Origin: Sporomusaceae bacterium
Lineage (GTDB): Bacteria > Bacillota > Negativicutes > Sporomusales > UBA7701
Direction: 5' to 3'
Assembly (NCBI GenBank): GCA_031460455.1
Contig: JAVKTQ010000006.1
Location: 124,001 to 188,000, forward strand
Length of the DNA: 64,000 bases
The notes under the pieces are model-generated. The model saw nothing but the letters and a program-made list of their open reading frames with translations, was not told the origin of the DNA and made no database searches. A program made the translations under genes and the position numbers. Below are positions 56,604 to 64,000 of the stretch, piece after piece (the first letter of the stretch is position 1; each line of letters begins with the position of its first letter).

Positions 56604-57556
56604 TGTTGTCCCTCCTTCAGGGCGACTTTATTCAGGGCGGTTATCAGTTCGCTTACTGCGAGACCGTGGATGCCGGCGGCTTTTTCGAGCGCTTCGCCGG
56701 TGGCCGAGGGGCAGCCGAGGCAGCCCATGCCGAAGCCGCGGAGGACGGGGATGGCGGCAGGGTATACTCTGATGATGTCGGCGATGATGCTGTCGGCGGC
56801 GATGGCGTCGCCGGGTTTGAGCCTGGTTTCGCCGCCCGCGGCGGCCGGGGCGGGTGCGGGGACGGGAGCGACGGGGGCGGCGGCGGCCGGTCCGGCGGCG
56901 AAGGCGGCCAGGATGTCGGCCTGGAATTTGGCGAAGCCGATGCGGTCGATGAACTGGCCGATGCGTTCGATGTCGGCGTGTTTTTTGTAGTAGGCGACGA
57001 TGATGTCGATGAGTCTGAGGGTGTCGTCGTAGCCGAGGCCGGCGATGAGCTTGTCGGCCAGCCGGGGGTGGGAGCCGGCGCTGCCGCCGACGTAGATATC
57101 CCAGCCGTCGTCGGTGCCGATGACGCCGATGTCTTTGATGATGGCTTCCGAACAGGAGTTGGGGCAGCCGGAGACGCCGATCTTCATGCGCGACGGCATT
57201 TCTTTTTTGATGTAGCGCCGGTCGAGTTCGAGGCCCAGCTTTACGCTGTCCTGTTTGCCGCGCTTGCAGAAGGCGATCCCGGGGCAGATCTTGACGCTGC
57301 GGACGCAGTTGGCGAAGCCCATGGCGGGCTGCATGCCGAGTTCGGCCCAGACGTTGTCGATGTCTTCGGCTTTCAGGCCGGTGATCATGATGCGCTGCGC
57401 GGAGGTGAGTTTGAGGGTGCCGCCGTATTCCCTGGCGACGTGGGCGTATTTTTCGAGCATTTCCGGTTTGACGAACCCTCCCGGAAGGTGCGGCGTGACG
57501 GCATAAGTTTTGGCGCCGTTGCGGATTTTCTGCAGGTTGGCTCCTTTGGGCAGCAT
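56600..57556 (-). CDS. Siroheme nitrite/sulfite reductase-like protein with C-terminal DUF1858 domain
   Basis: This 318-residue protein has an N-terminal ferredoxin-like half (KTYAVTPHLPGGFVKPEMLEKYAHVAREYGGTLKLTSAQRIMITGL). The siroheme-[4Fe-4S] motif is CPGIAFC (C-x5-C) and CPNSC (C-x3-C) in GVSGCPNSCSEAIIKDIGVIG. After an Ala/Pro linker (about 230-245) comes a DUF1858 domain with GMGCLGCPSATGEALEKAA (about 275-293). It is a single-repeat small reductase of the anaerobic type; the substrate (sulfite or nitrite) is not distinguishable. The ATG has GAGGAGGAATAACGCC. Tandem CRP/FNR-type sites lie upstream. Confidence 0.88.
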   Translation of the reverse strand: MLPKGANLQKIRNGAKTYAVTPHLPGGFVKPEMLEKYAHVAREYGGTLKLTSAQRIMITGLKAEDIDNVWAELGMQPAMGFANCVRSVKICPGIAFCKRGKQDSVKLGLELDRRYIKKEMPSRMKIGVSGCPNSCSEAIIKDIGVIGTDDGWDIYVGGSAGSHPRLADKLIAGLGYDDTLRLIDIIVAYYKKHADIERIGQFIDRIGFAKFQADILAAFAAGPAAAAPVAPVPAPAPAAAGGETRLKPGDAIAADSIIADIIRVYPAAIPVLRGFGMGCLGCPSATGEALEKAAGIHGLAVSELITALNKVALKEGQQ

Positions 57557-57630
57557 GGCGTTATTCCTCCTCGCGTTCTTGCGGTGTCTTTCTATGGTTC
57601 AATGATAACCCGCCGGCGGCGGCGGCGCTT

Positions 57631-57666
57631 TGATTTATATCACACTCCGGCGGTGATTTACATCAC
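57631..57666. promoter_or_regulatory. Tandem CRP/FNR-family operators upstream of the siroheme reductase
   Basis: Two dyads are present: TGAT-TTAT-ATCA (57631-57642) and GTGAT-TTAC-ATCAC (57653-57666). Both have the NTGAT-N4-ATCA form of FNR/HcpR-type sites, and their centres are 23 bases apart, about two helical turns. Confidence 0.65.
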
Positions 57667-57683
57667 GCGGCCGCGAAAATAGG

Positions 57684-57713
57684 AAGCAGCCCCGGAAGGC
57701 TCCGGGGCTGCTT
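57684..57713 (-). terminator. Terminator of the dms operon
   Basis: A perfect 13-bp stem AAGCAGCCCCGGA / TCCGGGGCTGCTT with a four-base loop lies 15 bases beyond the torD-like stop and is followed by CCTATTTTCG. Confidence 0.75.
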
Positions 57714-57728
57714 GTGCGTGCGGTTTGG

Positions 57729-58388
57729 TTACGAGGAAATGTATTCGTTGAGCAGTTCGCTGTCCCACAGCAGCACGCCGCGGGTCAGACCGAGGAGGGC
57801 GGCGTAGAAGCCTACGCTTCCGTAGGTGGCGGCGTCGCTTTCCAGGTCGCCGATCCAGCCGAGGGGATGGGCGGCGATAAATTCCGCCTGGAGGCGGGCC
57901 GATTCCCGCCAGCCGGTTTCCTCGCGCAGGCTGGCAGCTTCGCTGGCGGCCGCCAGCAGCATGAGCTCGAGCCCCAGGTGGTCTTCCGGCTGCCGGTATT
58001 TCGCGGCCGCCTCGACGCCGAAACGGGCCATGGCTTCCCTCACCGCAAAGGCGGGGGCGCCGAACATGAGCTTCTCTGGAGTGCGGTACAGCGATTCCCA
58101 CGGGGGGGCCAGCGGGTCGCCGACGCCGAGGAACAGGGCGGTGTACTCGGTCTGCACCGCCTCCAGGGCCGCGTCTTCGGGCATCGCCTGCAGGCTGAGC
58201 GCGACGCCGACCAGTTTGTCGAGCGCGGCGCCCATGACATCGTTGGCCGGCGCGAGGGGGAAGCTGCGCCAGAATTCGGGCTGGAGGAGCGCAAGGCGGT
58301 CGCCCTGGAGCGATTCGAGCAGACAGTGGCCGAGGAAGCGATAGATGCCGGCGCGAAAGAGGGCGACTTCTTGCCAGGATGCCTCCAT
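57729..58388 (-). CDS. TorD/DmsD-family molybdoenzyme maturation chaperone
   Basis: This 219-residue all-helical cytoplasmic chaperone carries the TorD-family segment EYTALFLGVGDPLAPPWESLYRTPEKLMFG (about 105-135) and the PEDHLGLELMLLAAASEAASL helix (about 162-182). It would bind the Tat signal of the molybdoenzyme encoded by the first gene and hold it until cofactor insertion. It is the last of four genes in the operon, seven bases after the membrane subunit gene. Confidence 0.9.
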   Translation of the reverse strand: MEASWQEVALFRAGIYRFLGHCLLESLQGDRLALLQPEFWRSFPLAPANDVMGAALDKLVGVALSLQAMPEDAALEAVQTEYTALFLGVGDPLAPPWESLYRTPEKLMFGAPAFAVREAMARFGVEAAAKYRQPEDHLGLELMLLAAASEAASLREETGWRESARLQAEFIAAHPLGWIGDLESDAATYGSVGFYAALLGLTRGVLLWDSELLNEYISS

Positions 58389-58394
58389 CGTCCG

Positions 58395-59603
58395 CTACTT
58401 GGCCGCCGTCGGCGCGGTGCGGACGCCGCGGACGGCGCCTTCGCCGGCCCAGAGCAGCCGACGGGCGGCCATGATGAAGGCGAGGCCCCCGAAGGAGATG
58501 ATGCCGAGGAAGATGGCCCATTCGACGAGGGTCGGGGCGTATGACCCGGCCATCGCCCACATGTCGAGTTTGGCGCCGGCGGCCGGAGCCTGGCCGAGGG
58601 TGACGCCGGGCGCGCCGGGCACGAGCGGCAGGAGGAAGGAGGAGAACAGCAGCCAGACGCGTTTGCAGAATACGCCGAGGACTACGAGGCCGGAGGCGAG
58701 CAGTATCCTGCTTTTGATCTGGCGATTGGCGGCGCTGGCGAGGATGACGAAGGGCACGAGCAGGCCGAGGACGACCTGCACCCAGAAGAACGGCGCCAGC
58801 GGGCCGCTCAGCAGCAGTCCCAGGGCGGCCGCTACGCTTTCTTCGCCGGGGTAGGCGGCTGTCAGCACTTCGCTGAAGACGAAGAAGGCGTCGACGGCGA
58901 CGAAGGCGGCCAGCAAACCGGCAAGGCTGGCATAGAGCTTGGGTTCGACCTTGTAGTCGGATACCTGCTCCAGCACGGCCAGGACGATAATGAGGAGCGC
59001 CAGGCCGGAATCGAGAGCCGAGGCGACGAACAGCGGCGCCATGAGGGCGCTGTGCCAGCTGACGCGGGCGATCTGCAGGCCGAAGATCCAGGCCGTGACC
59101 GAGTGGACAAGCACGGCGGCCGGCAGGGCGACTGCCGAGAGGGTGGCCAGCTTGCGGTTATCGGGGACGGGCCGGGTCATCTGCCTGAGGTAGAGCAGCG
59201 ACACGATCAGGTAGAGGGCGATGACGACGACGTCCCAGATGAGCGGCGACTGGAACTGGGGATAGATGAACAGGTAGAGTATCCTCTCGGGGCTGCCGAG
59301 GTCGACGACGATGAACAGCCCGGCGAGGATGATGCAGACCGTCGAAAGGATGACGGCCGGTTTGGACACCGCCTTGAAAGCGGGGATGTCGAAGACGGTG
59401 GCCGAGGACGAGACGATGAGGCCGCCCGCCGACAGGCCGACGAAGAACATGAAGGAGGTGATGTACAAGCCCCAGGACACGATGTTGCGCATCCCGGTGA
59501 CGATAAGCCCGTTGCTGAGCTGGTAGATCCAGGCGCCAAGCCCCAGCAGCGTTAAGAGACCCATTATTCCCAGGTATAGGTTGTAATTACCTCTTTTTTC
59601 CAC
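58395..59603 (-). CDS. NrfD/PsrC-type polytopic membrane subunit
   Basis: This 402-residue protein has about ten hydrophobic helices (YLGIMGLLTLLGLGAWIYQLSNGL, then RNIVSWGLYITSFMFFVGLSAGGLIVSSSATVF, ILSTVCIILAGLFIVVDLGSPERILYLF..., LLLSGPLAPFFWVQVVLGLLVPFVILA). WGLYITSFMFFVGLSAGG and VVDLGSPER are hallmarks of the NrfD family. It anchors the Fe-S and catalytic subunits and exchanges electrons with the quinone pool. It starts at GTG with AAAGGGGGCGATATT upstream. NrfD rather than DmsC type, as in polysulfide or tetrathionate reductases. Confidence 0.92.
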   Translation of the reverse strand: MEKRGNYNLYLGIMGLLTLLGLGAWIYQLSNGLIVTGMRNIVSWGLYITSFMFFVGLSAGGLIVSSSATVFDIPAFKAVSKPAVILSTVCIILAGLFIVVDLGSPERILYLFIYPQFQSPLIWDVVVIALYLIVSLLYLRQMTRPVPDNRKLATLSAVALPAAVLVHSVTAWIFGLQIARVSWHSALMAPLFVASALDSGLALLIIVLAVLEQVSDYKVEPKLYASLAGLLAAFVAVDAFFVFSEVLTAAYPGEESVAAALGLLLSGPLAPFFWVQVVLGLLVPFVILASAANRQIKSRILLASGLVVLGVFCKRVWLLFSSFLLPLVPGAPGVTLGQAPAAGAKLDMWAMAGSYAPTLVEWAIFLGIISFGGLAFIMAARRLLWAGEGAVRGVRTAPTAAK

Positions 59604-59617
59604 AATATCGCCCCCTT

Positions 59618-60232
59618 TCAGCGCAAGTAGTAGATTTGCGGTTTTGTGCCTTTTTCGGCGAGCAGCTGCTGGCCGCCGCGTTCGCGGATGGCTTGGGAAA
59701 CGTCGCTGTTCGGGTCGTTAAGGTCGCCGAACTTGCGCGCCTTGGCCGGGCAGACTTCGACGCAGCGCGGTTCCTGGCCCTTGGAGGTACGCTCGACGCA
59801 CAGCGTGCATTTTTCCATGACGCCTTTGGGGCGGGCCGGGGCTTCGCCGTAGGAATGGCCGGGTTCGCGGACGGGGTTCTGCCAGTTGAAGACGCGGACG
59901 TTGTAAGGACAGGCGGCCATGCAGTAGCGGCAGCCGATGCAGCGGTCGTAGTTGATCAGCACCCGGCCGTCCTCGTCCCGGTAGGTGGCGCCCACCGGAC
60001 AGACTTTGACGCAGGGGGCGTTTTCGCAGTGGAGGCAGGCGAGCGGCATCCAGCTTTTGTGCAGGTGGGGGAATTCGCCGCGGGCGGTGTCGACGTCTTC
60101 GCCGCCGTCGGTGAGGATGCGGTTCCACAGCATGCCCATCGGCACATTGTTCTGCATTTTACAGCCGAGCGCGCAGGTGTGGCAGCCCATGCAGCGTTTG
60201 AGGTCAATTGTCATGCCTAGCTTTTTGGCCAT
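59618..60232 (-). CDS. DmsB/PsrB-type four-cluster Fe-S subunit
   Basis: This 204-residue electron-transfer subunit has 16 Cys in four [4Fe-4S] motifs: CMGCHTCALGCKMQNNVP (about 14-31), CLHCENAPCVKVCPVGA (about 66-82), CIGCRYCMAACPYN (about 97-110) and CTLCVERTSKGQEPRCVEVCPAKA (about 140-163). All are intact. It bridges the catalytic subunit and the NrfD-type anchor. The ATG overlaps the stop codon of the catalytic subunit by one base, so stoichiometric translation is expected. Confidence 0.94.
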   Translation of the reverse strand: MAKKLGMTIDLKRCMGCHTCALGCKMQNNVPMGMLWNRILTDGGEDVDTARGEFPHLHKSWMPLACLHCENAPCVKVCPVGATYRDEDGRVLINYDRCIGCRYCMAACPYNVRVFNWQNPVREPGHSYGEAPARPKGVMEKCTLCVERTSKGQEPRCVEVCPAKARKFGDLNDPNSDVSQAIRERGGQQLLAEKGTKPQIYYLR

Positions 60233-62589
60233 TATTTAGCACCCCCTGCCTTTTTGACTTCGACCAGGGTGTCGTTGAAGGGGATGACCGGCCCGTGGAT
60301 AAGCGGATAACCGCGCGGGTTGTTGGCGTTGTTGGTGACGTTTTGGAGGTTGCCGGCCGCAAAGTATTTCGACCACCAGCCCTCGCTCACTCTGATGGAG
60401 CCGGGGCGCATATCCGGGGTGGCCTGGTAGCGGGCCTGGAACTTGCCGCGGTCGTTGAAGACCTCGACGAGGTCGCCGTTATTCAGGCCGCGGGGTTTGG
60501 CGTCGCGCGGGTTCATCTCCACCTTCGGTTCTTTGATGATCTGGGTTATCCAGCGGGCGTTGGCGAAGGAGGAGTGGGCCCGGTAGCGGGTGTGGGCCTG
60601 GCTGAACTGGAGCGGGTATTTTTTGAAGAGCGGGTTGTGCGGCGAGGCTTCCTGCGGCTCCTCGTAGGAGGGGAAGCCGGCGTTGAAGGGCAGCAGCATT
60701 TGCGAGTAAAGCTCGATTTTTTTGGTGGGGGTGGCGTATACCTGGTTCATGTTGCTGCGGAAGGGCTCCATCGGCGCGTTGAGGCGCTGGATGTAACGGT
60801 TGGCTTTGAGGGTCTCGACGGTTATGCCTTTGAGGGGCGGGGCCGGGTCCTTAAGCCGCGCGCGGTTGAGGTCTTCGGGGGTCTTGGGCAGATACTGGTC
60901 CAGGCCAAGCTTGGCGGCCAGCTCCAGCTCGATGCGGAAGTCGGTTTTGCTCTCGAACAGCGGGTCGATGACCTTCTGCATCATCATGATGTGGTTGCGG
61001 CGGACCTGGAGGTTGTACGAGTCGTACTCCATCTCGAAGTTGGTGCAGGTGGGCAGGACGATGTCGGCGTAGTTGACGGTGTCGTTGTGGAAGATGTCGA
61101 CGACGACGACGAGGTCGAGCTTTTTGAGCCAGGCGGCTGTCTGATGGGCGTTGCCCAGCCACTGGTTGAGGGTGTTGCCCTGGATTATGACCGCCCGCAC
61201 GGAGTTGGGCTTCTGGGGGAAATCGGTGGCCGGCATTTCGGGCTTGGCGGGGGCGAAGCCCTTGTCCTTGGGAAGGGGCCAGCCCCTGAACGGCGCGAAA
61301 TAGCCGGGAAGGTGATGGTTGGCTGCGCCGACGCCGCCGCCGATGCGGCCGATGTTGCCGGTGAGCGCGGCGAGGATGCCGGCTGCCCGGCCGAGGCTGT
61401 CGGCGTGGTACCATTTGTCGGGACCGCCCCAGCCCCAGGCGACGACGGCCGGCCCGCCGGTGGCGTACTGTTTGGCCAGGTCTTTGATGACCTGTTCGGG
61501 CACTTCGGTGATTTTGGCGGCCCACGCCGGCGTGTTGTTTTTGGTGTGTTCTTTGAGGGCGGCGAAGACGGTCTGCAGTTTGACGCCGTCGGCGGCGAAA
61601 TCGCCTTCGAGTTCGGGCTGGATGCCGGGAGCGTCGTAAGGCTGGAAGGAGCCGGAATTCTTGTCCCACACCTGGAACTTGTCGCCGATTTTGAACAGCT
61701 TTTTGTCATCTTCCCGGATGAGGAAGGGGGCGGTGCTGTTCTTGCGGAGATATTCCTCGTTGTACCATTTATTGACGAATACCTGATTGATAAGTGCCAT
61801 AATAAGGGCGGTATCGGTGCCGGGACGCAGGCTGATCCACTGATCGCAGCGGGTGGTGGTTGTGGAATAGGACGGGTCGATGGAGATAATCTTGCAGCCG
61901 GCTTCCTTGGCGTCATAGAAGAATTGGGCGTCGGTCATCGAGGTTTCCAGGAAGTTGTTGCCGATAAGCAGGATGGTCTTGGAGTTGACCCAGTCGGTGA
62001 CTTCGTTGTTCATGGGGCCGAACAAGCCGGCGCCGGTGACCTGGTTGAGCCCGCCGGAAATGCCGATGTCGATGCCGGCGTGATTGGTGAACTGGGCGCC
62101 GAGCTTCGTCGCCAGCGAGAACATCGGGTGCTCAACGCCGGAAGAGGCCTTGAGATAGATGGATTTGCCGCCGTGTTTGTCTTTGAGTTCCTTGAGCTTG
62201 TTGGCGACGGTGGTCAGAGCCTCGTCCCAGGAAATTTCGACGAATTTGCCTTCGCCGCGCTCGCCGACGCGTTTCAAGGGTTTCTTGATGCGGTCGGGGC
62301 TGTAGACCCGCTCAAGCTCCGACAGGCCGCGCAGGCAGATGAGGGAGTGGCGTTTGTCCGGCCATTCGTTGGCCTCTAGCTTGACCAGTTTGCCGTCTTT
62401 CACGGTGCACTTGAACGAGCAGCGTCCGCCGCAGTTGGGGGGATGGTAGGTGTAGGCCACTTTCTCCTTGGGGTCGTCGGCGGCGTCTGAGGTGCGCAGC
62501 CACTTGCTCACGGGCGGCAGTGCCCCGCACGCTCCCAAGGCTGCCCCGGCCAGACCCGTTTTGATGAAGGTCCGCCTAGATAATCCCAT
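60232..62589 (-). CDS. Molybdopterin oxidoreductase, DMSO/polysulfide reductase-type catalytic subunit
   Basis: This 785-residue bis-MGD enzyme is exported via a Tat signal (SRRTFIKTGLAGAALG, about 4-20). A [4Fe-4S] site is formed by Cys53, 57, 61 and 85 (NCGGRCSFKCTVKDG ... HSLICLRG). The molybdenum-binding region is SSGVEHP...AGIDIGISGGLNQVTGAGLFG, where a Ser may be the metal ligand. Nucleotide-binding segments AWGWGGPDKWYHADSLGRAAGILAALTGNIGRIGGG and YADIVLPTCTNFEMEYD follow. The C-terminal domain has ...NPRDAKPRGLNNGDLVEVFNDRGKF. The ATG at 62589 has GGAAGGGAAAG upstream. The oxyanion substrate (DMSO, polysulfide, tetrathionate or other) cannot be fixed from sequence. Confidence 0.92.
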   Translation of the reverse strand: MGLSRRTFIKTGLAGAALGACGALPPVSKWLRTSDAADDPKEKVAYTYHPPNCGGRCSFKCTVKDGKLVKLEANEWPDKRHSLICLRGLSELERVYSPDRIKKPLKRVGERGEGKFVEISWDEALTTVANKLKELKDKHGGKSIYLKASSGVEHPMFSLATKLGAQFTNHAGIDIGISGGLNQVTGAGLFGPMNNEVTDWVNSKTILLIGNNFLETSMTDAQFFYDAKEAGCKIISIDPSYSTTTTRCDQWISLRPGTDTALIMALINQVFVNKWYNEEYLRKNSTAPFLIREDDKKLFKIGDKFQVWDKNSGSFQPYDAPGIQPELEGDFAADGVKLQTVFAALKEHTKNNTPAWAAKITEVPEQVIKDLAKQYATGGPAVVAWGWGGPDKWYHADSLGRAAGILAALTGNIGRIGGGVGAANHHLPGYFAPFRGWPLPKDKGFAPAKPEMPATDFPQKPNSVRAVIIQGNTLNQWLGNAHQTAAWLKKLDLVVVVDIFHNDTVNYADIVLPTCTNFEMEYDSYNLQVRRNHIMMMQKVIDPLFESKTDFRIELELAAKLGLDQYLPKTPEDLNRARLKDPAPPLKGITVETLKANRYIQRLNAPMEPFRSNMNQVYATPTKKIELYSQMLLPFNAGFPSYEEPQEASPHNPLFKKYPLQFSQAHTRYRAHSSFANARWITQIIKEPKVEMNPRDAKPRGLNNGDLVEVFNDRGKFQARYQATPDMRPGSIRVSEGWWSKYFAAGNLQNVTNNANNPRGYPLIHGPVIPFNDTLVEVKKAGGAK

Positions 62590-62662
62590 TGTTACTTTCC
62601 CTTCCTTTCCTTTTCGTTTTTTGTTTAAATATAACGCGAATTTATGCGATGTATGGCGAAAA

Positions 62663-62681
62663 GTTATATGTGATATATAAC
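62663..62681. promoter_or_regulatory. Perfect dyad in the dms operon promoter region
   Basis: GTTATAT-GTGAT-ATATAAC is a 19-bp palindrome with perfect 7-bp arms, 74 bases upstream of the catalytic-subunit start and AT-rich. It could bind the LuxR-type regulator encoded upstream or a CRP/FNR protein. Confidence 0.5.
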
Positions 62682-62740
62682 AATATATAAAGCGATGCTT
62701 ATAACAAAGATTATTCCGGGAAGGCAATCGCCATTTAGAC

Positions 62741-62785
62741 AAAAAAAGACCCTATAACTATAATCATAAAGTTAATAGGTCTTTT
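62741..62785 (-). terminator. Terminator of the LuxR-family regulator gene
   Basis: AAAAGACC / GGGTCTTTTTTT arms with partly paired TATTAACTTTATGATTATAGTTATA between them; the minus strand ends in a seven-T run, 35 bases after the stop codon. Confidence 0.8.
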
Positions 62786-62819
62786 AATAAATTATCCGAA
62801 AGTATAGTCTTTTTACGTT

Positions 62820-64000
62820 TTATCCCATTTCCCGTTGCGGCATCAGCCGCGCCAGCATTGTCCTGCTGCCGATGCCGAGCTTGGCGTAGATGTTTTGCAG
62901 CGCCTTTTTGACGGTGGCTTCTTCGATGACAAGTTTCTTGGCGATATTCCGGTTGGACAGGCCGGCGGCGACCAGCCCGGCGATTTCCCGCTCGCGGGCG
63001 GTGAGGTTAGCCGGGCCATTTCCCGTTTTCTCCGCCGCCCGCATGGCGGCCAGTTTTTTGGCGTAGGCGGCGTAGGTTTTCTTAACTCTGGCGACGAAAC
63101 CGGCATACCGGTCGTCTTTGCCCAGCTCGCCGAGAATGGCGCCGATGTGTTCGCCATTTTCGACGAAGGGCATGATGAGCCCGTCGGCGGCGGCGATTTC
63201 GGCAGCCTGCCTGAGGGCCGCGTGCGCTTCGGGGCGATGCTGCAGCCGGTGATGGGCCGCCGCCACGTAGATGTGTGTATATACCTGGCCGAGCAGATTG
63301 GGAAATGCGTAGGCGACATCGAGGAACCGCCCGGCCAGTCCGAGGAGCTTGAGGTATTGCCCGCTTATCAGCAGCGACTTGCCGTAGACGATGTTGAAAG
63401 CGGCGTAGGCGGGAAAGTAGAGCGAGCTATCTTTCATATCGCCTTTCGCGATCCAGGCGGGGATTTTCTCCACTTGGTCGAGGCAGGCGTAAAAGGAGCC
63501 TTCGCACAACTCCAGCATGTGAATATTATGATACCGTTTCTGCCGTTTGATATCTTCCCGCGCTTGCTGGAGAACGGTTTTAACCGACGCTAGGTTTCCT
63601 TTCAGTATATCGAGCTTCACAAGGAGAAATAAAATACAGATCACTATCGCCATTTGCCCCTGGGACTGCGCGACGTACATGGCTTTATTCGCCATGATTT
63701 CCGCATTTTCAAAGTCGCCGGTATAGTAATGGCGTTCGGCCTGCATGACAAGCTCCGCTCCCGCACCATGGCCGCCGGTAAGGTGGCAGTAAAGAGGCAT
63801 GACGGCGGTGAATTCCGCCACTTCTTGCGCCAGCTGCCCGCTTTCGCGGTAAAACATATAAAGGACGGACGGTGAGCCGAAGGTCCACAAGGCCTTTTTG
63901 TCGATGAATCTTGACGGTCCCCTCAGCAGCAAGGCGGCTTTTTGGAGATGCTCGGACATCCCCGCGATGCTGTTATATTTGGCGAAACTGCACAGTAATT
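62820..64000 (-). CDS. LuxR-family regulator, large ATP-binding/MalT-like type (5' end outside the window)
   Basis: The frame stays open through the right edge of the window, reading ...LLCSFAKYNSIAG before the internal Met at 63959, so the gene is 5'-truncated here and not the 379-residue protein that begins at that Met. The visible part contains TPR-like helical repeats (HYYTGDFENAEIMANKAMYVAQSQGQMAIV; AAAHHRLQHRPEAHAALRQAAEIAAADGLI). A C-terminal LuxR helix-turn-helix follows (LTAREREIAGLVAAGLSNRNIAKKLVIEEATVKKALQNIYAKLGIGSRTML). This is the tail of MalT-like LAL regulators. Being directly upstream of the dms operon on the same strand, it is its likely activator; the inducer is unknown. 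Confidence 0.88.
   Translation of the reverse strand, partial: LLCSFAKYNSIAGMSEHLQKAALLLRGPSRFIDKKALWTFGSPSVLYMFYRESGQLAQEVAEFTAVMPLYCHLTGGHGAGAELVMQAERHYYTGDFENAEIMANKAMYVAQSQGQMAIVICILFLLVKLDILKGNLASVKTVLQQAREDIKRQKRYHNIHMLELCEGSFYACLDQVEKIPAWIAKGDMKDSSLYFPAYAAFNIVYGKSLLISGQYLKLLGLAGRFLDVAYAFPNLLGQVYTHIYVAAAHHRLQHRPEAHAALRQAAEIAAADGLIMPFVENGEHIGAILGELGKDDRYAGFVARVKKTYAAYAKKLAAMRAAEKTGNGPANLTAREREIAGLVAAGLSNRNIAKKLVIEEATVKKALQNIYAKLGIGSRTMLARLMPQREMG

Noticed and set aside
60208-62379. A 723-codon plus-strand open frame opposite the molybdoenzyme gene
   Set aside because: Same reason: repetitive Gly/Val/Glu composition and complete overlap with a recognised oxidoreductase on the other strand.
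62820-63959. A complete 379-residue LuxR regulator starting at 63959
   Set aside because: The frame stays open to the window edge with protein-like sequence and the Met lacks a ribosome-binding site, so it is an internal residue of a longer LAL regulator.
1-64000. tRNA, rRNA, CRISPR arrays, prophage and insertion sequences
   Set aside because: I scanned for tRNA T-loops, rRNA-like blocks, regular 25-40 bp direct repeats and transposase or phage proteins and found none; weakly conserved cases could be missed without a program.

Overview
The window is high-GC DNA (my estimate by eye is above 60%) with strong G+C codon preference, Shine-Dalgarno sites of the AGGAGG type and simple hairpin-plus-T terminators. 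The gene content fits a diderm, anaerobic Firmicute of the Negativicutes, most likely Sporomusaceae. It shows tripartite TRAP carriers, a CO dehydrogenase, an anaerobic-type siroheme reductase, a Dms/Psr-type molybdoenzyme, a TPP riboswitch on thiMW, a Spo0A-phosphorelay-like kinase, and a predicted outer-membrane beta-barrel ending in Phe. No rRNA, tRNA, CRISPR array, prophage or insertion sequence was seen.

Region 0-10.4 kb (minus strand) is an organic-acid uptake locus. It has two TRAP systems (dctPQM), an IlvD/Edd dehydratase in line with the first, and between them a LytS-like kinase carrying cupin and PocR sensor domains with an AraC-type response regulator. At 10.6-13.3 kb lie a DMT exporter, a DUF1848 Fe-S protein and a polysaccharide deacetylase. 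At 13.5-18.3 kb a NarL-type regulator and a sugar-diacid-sensing kinase flank a GlcD/GlcF-like 2-hydroxyacid dehydrogenase pair. At 18.4-21.2 kb are a membrane hydrolase, a NapH-like Fe-S membrane protein and a HhH-GPD DNA glycosylase.

Region 21.3-26.6 kb is one tightly packed plus-strand operon of seven genes for a surface glycan or lipid-linked sugar. Two of them resemble the FemAB-like and DUF3473 deacetylase proteins that accompany exosortase/PEP-CTERM systems elsewhere, yet no exosortase is present here. Region 26.7-33.1 kb holds a Fur-controlled FTR1 iron permease of lower GC, a stand-alone CooS, an omptin-like outer-membrane protein, TerC and WrbA. At 33.2-35.9 kb is a CsoR/CopA copper operon with a clear operator and promoter. 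Region 36-43 kb holds a sporulation-type kinase, then an NtrC-type sigma54 regulator with a 1065-residue multi-PAS/GAF kinase.

Region 43.6-49 kb has an unassigned structured RNA gene with its own promoter and terminator, several small or secreted proteins of unknown function, a QueG-like Fe-S protein and a TPR protein. At 48.9-55.9 kb are a GGDEF/HD-GYP c-di-GMP protein, a MATE exporter with a leader peptide, thiM-thiW under a TPP riboswitch, and an Asp/Glu racemase. At 55.9-64 kb are a sulfite/nitrite reductase-like pair under tandem CRP/FNR-type sites, a complete dmsABC-torD-type operon and the 3' part of a LuxR-family regulator that runs off the window.

Two non-coding features stand out. 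One is the RNA gene at about 43.7-43.9 kb. The other is an interspersed family of about 120-235 bp structured repeats (17.1, 27.8, 31.2 and 32.0 kb, plus a solo end at 4.8 kb). The outermost arms of these repeats differ between copies but stay complementary within each copy, and some repeat ends supply the stop codons of neighbouring genes.
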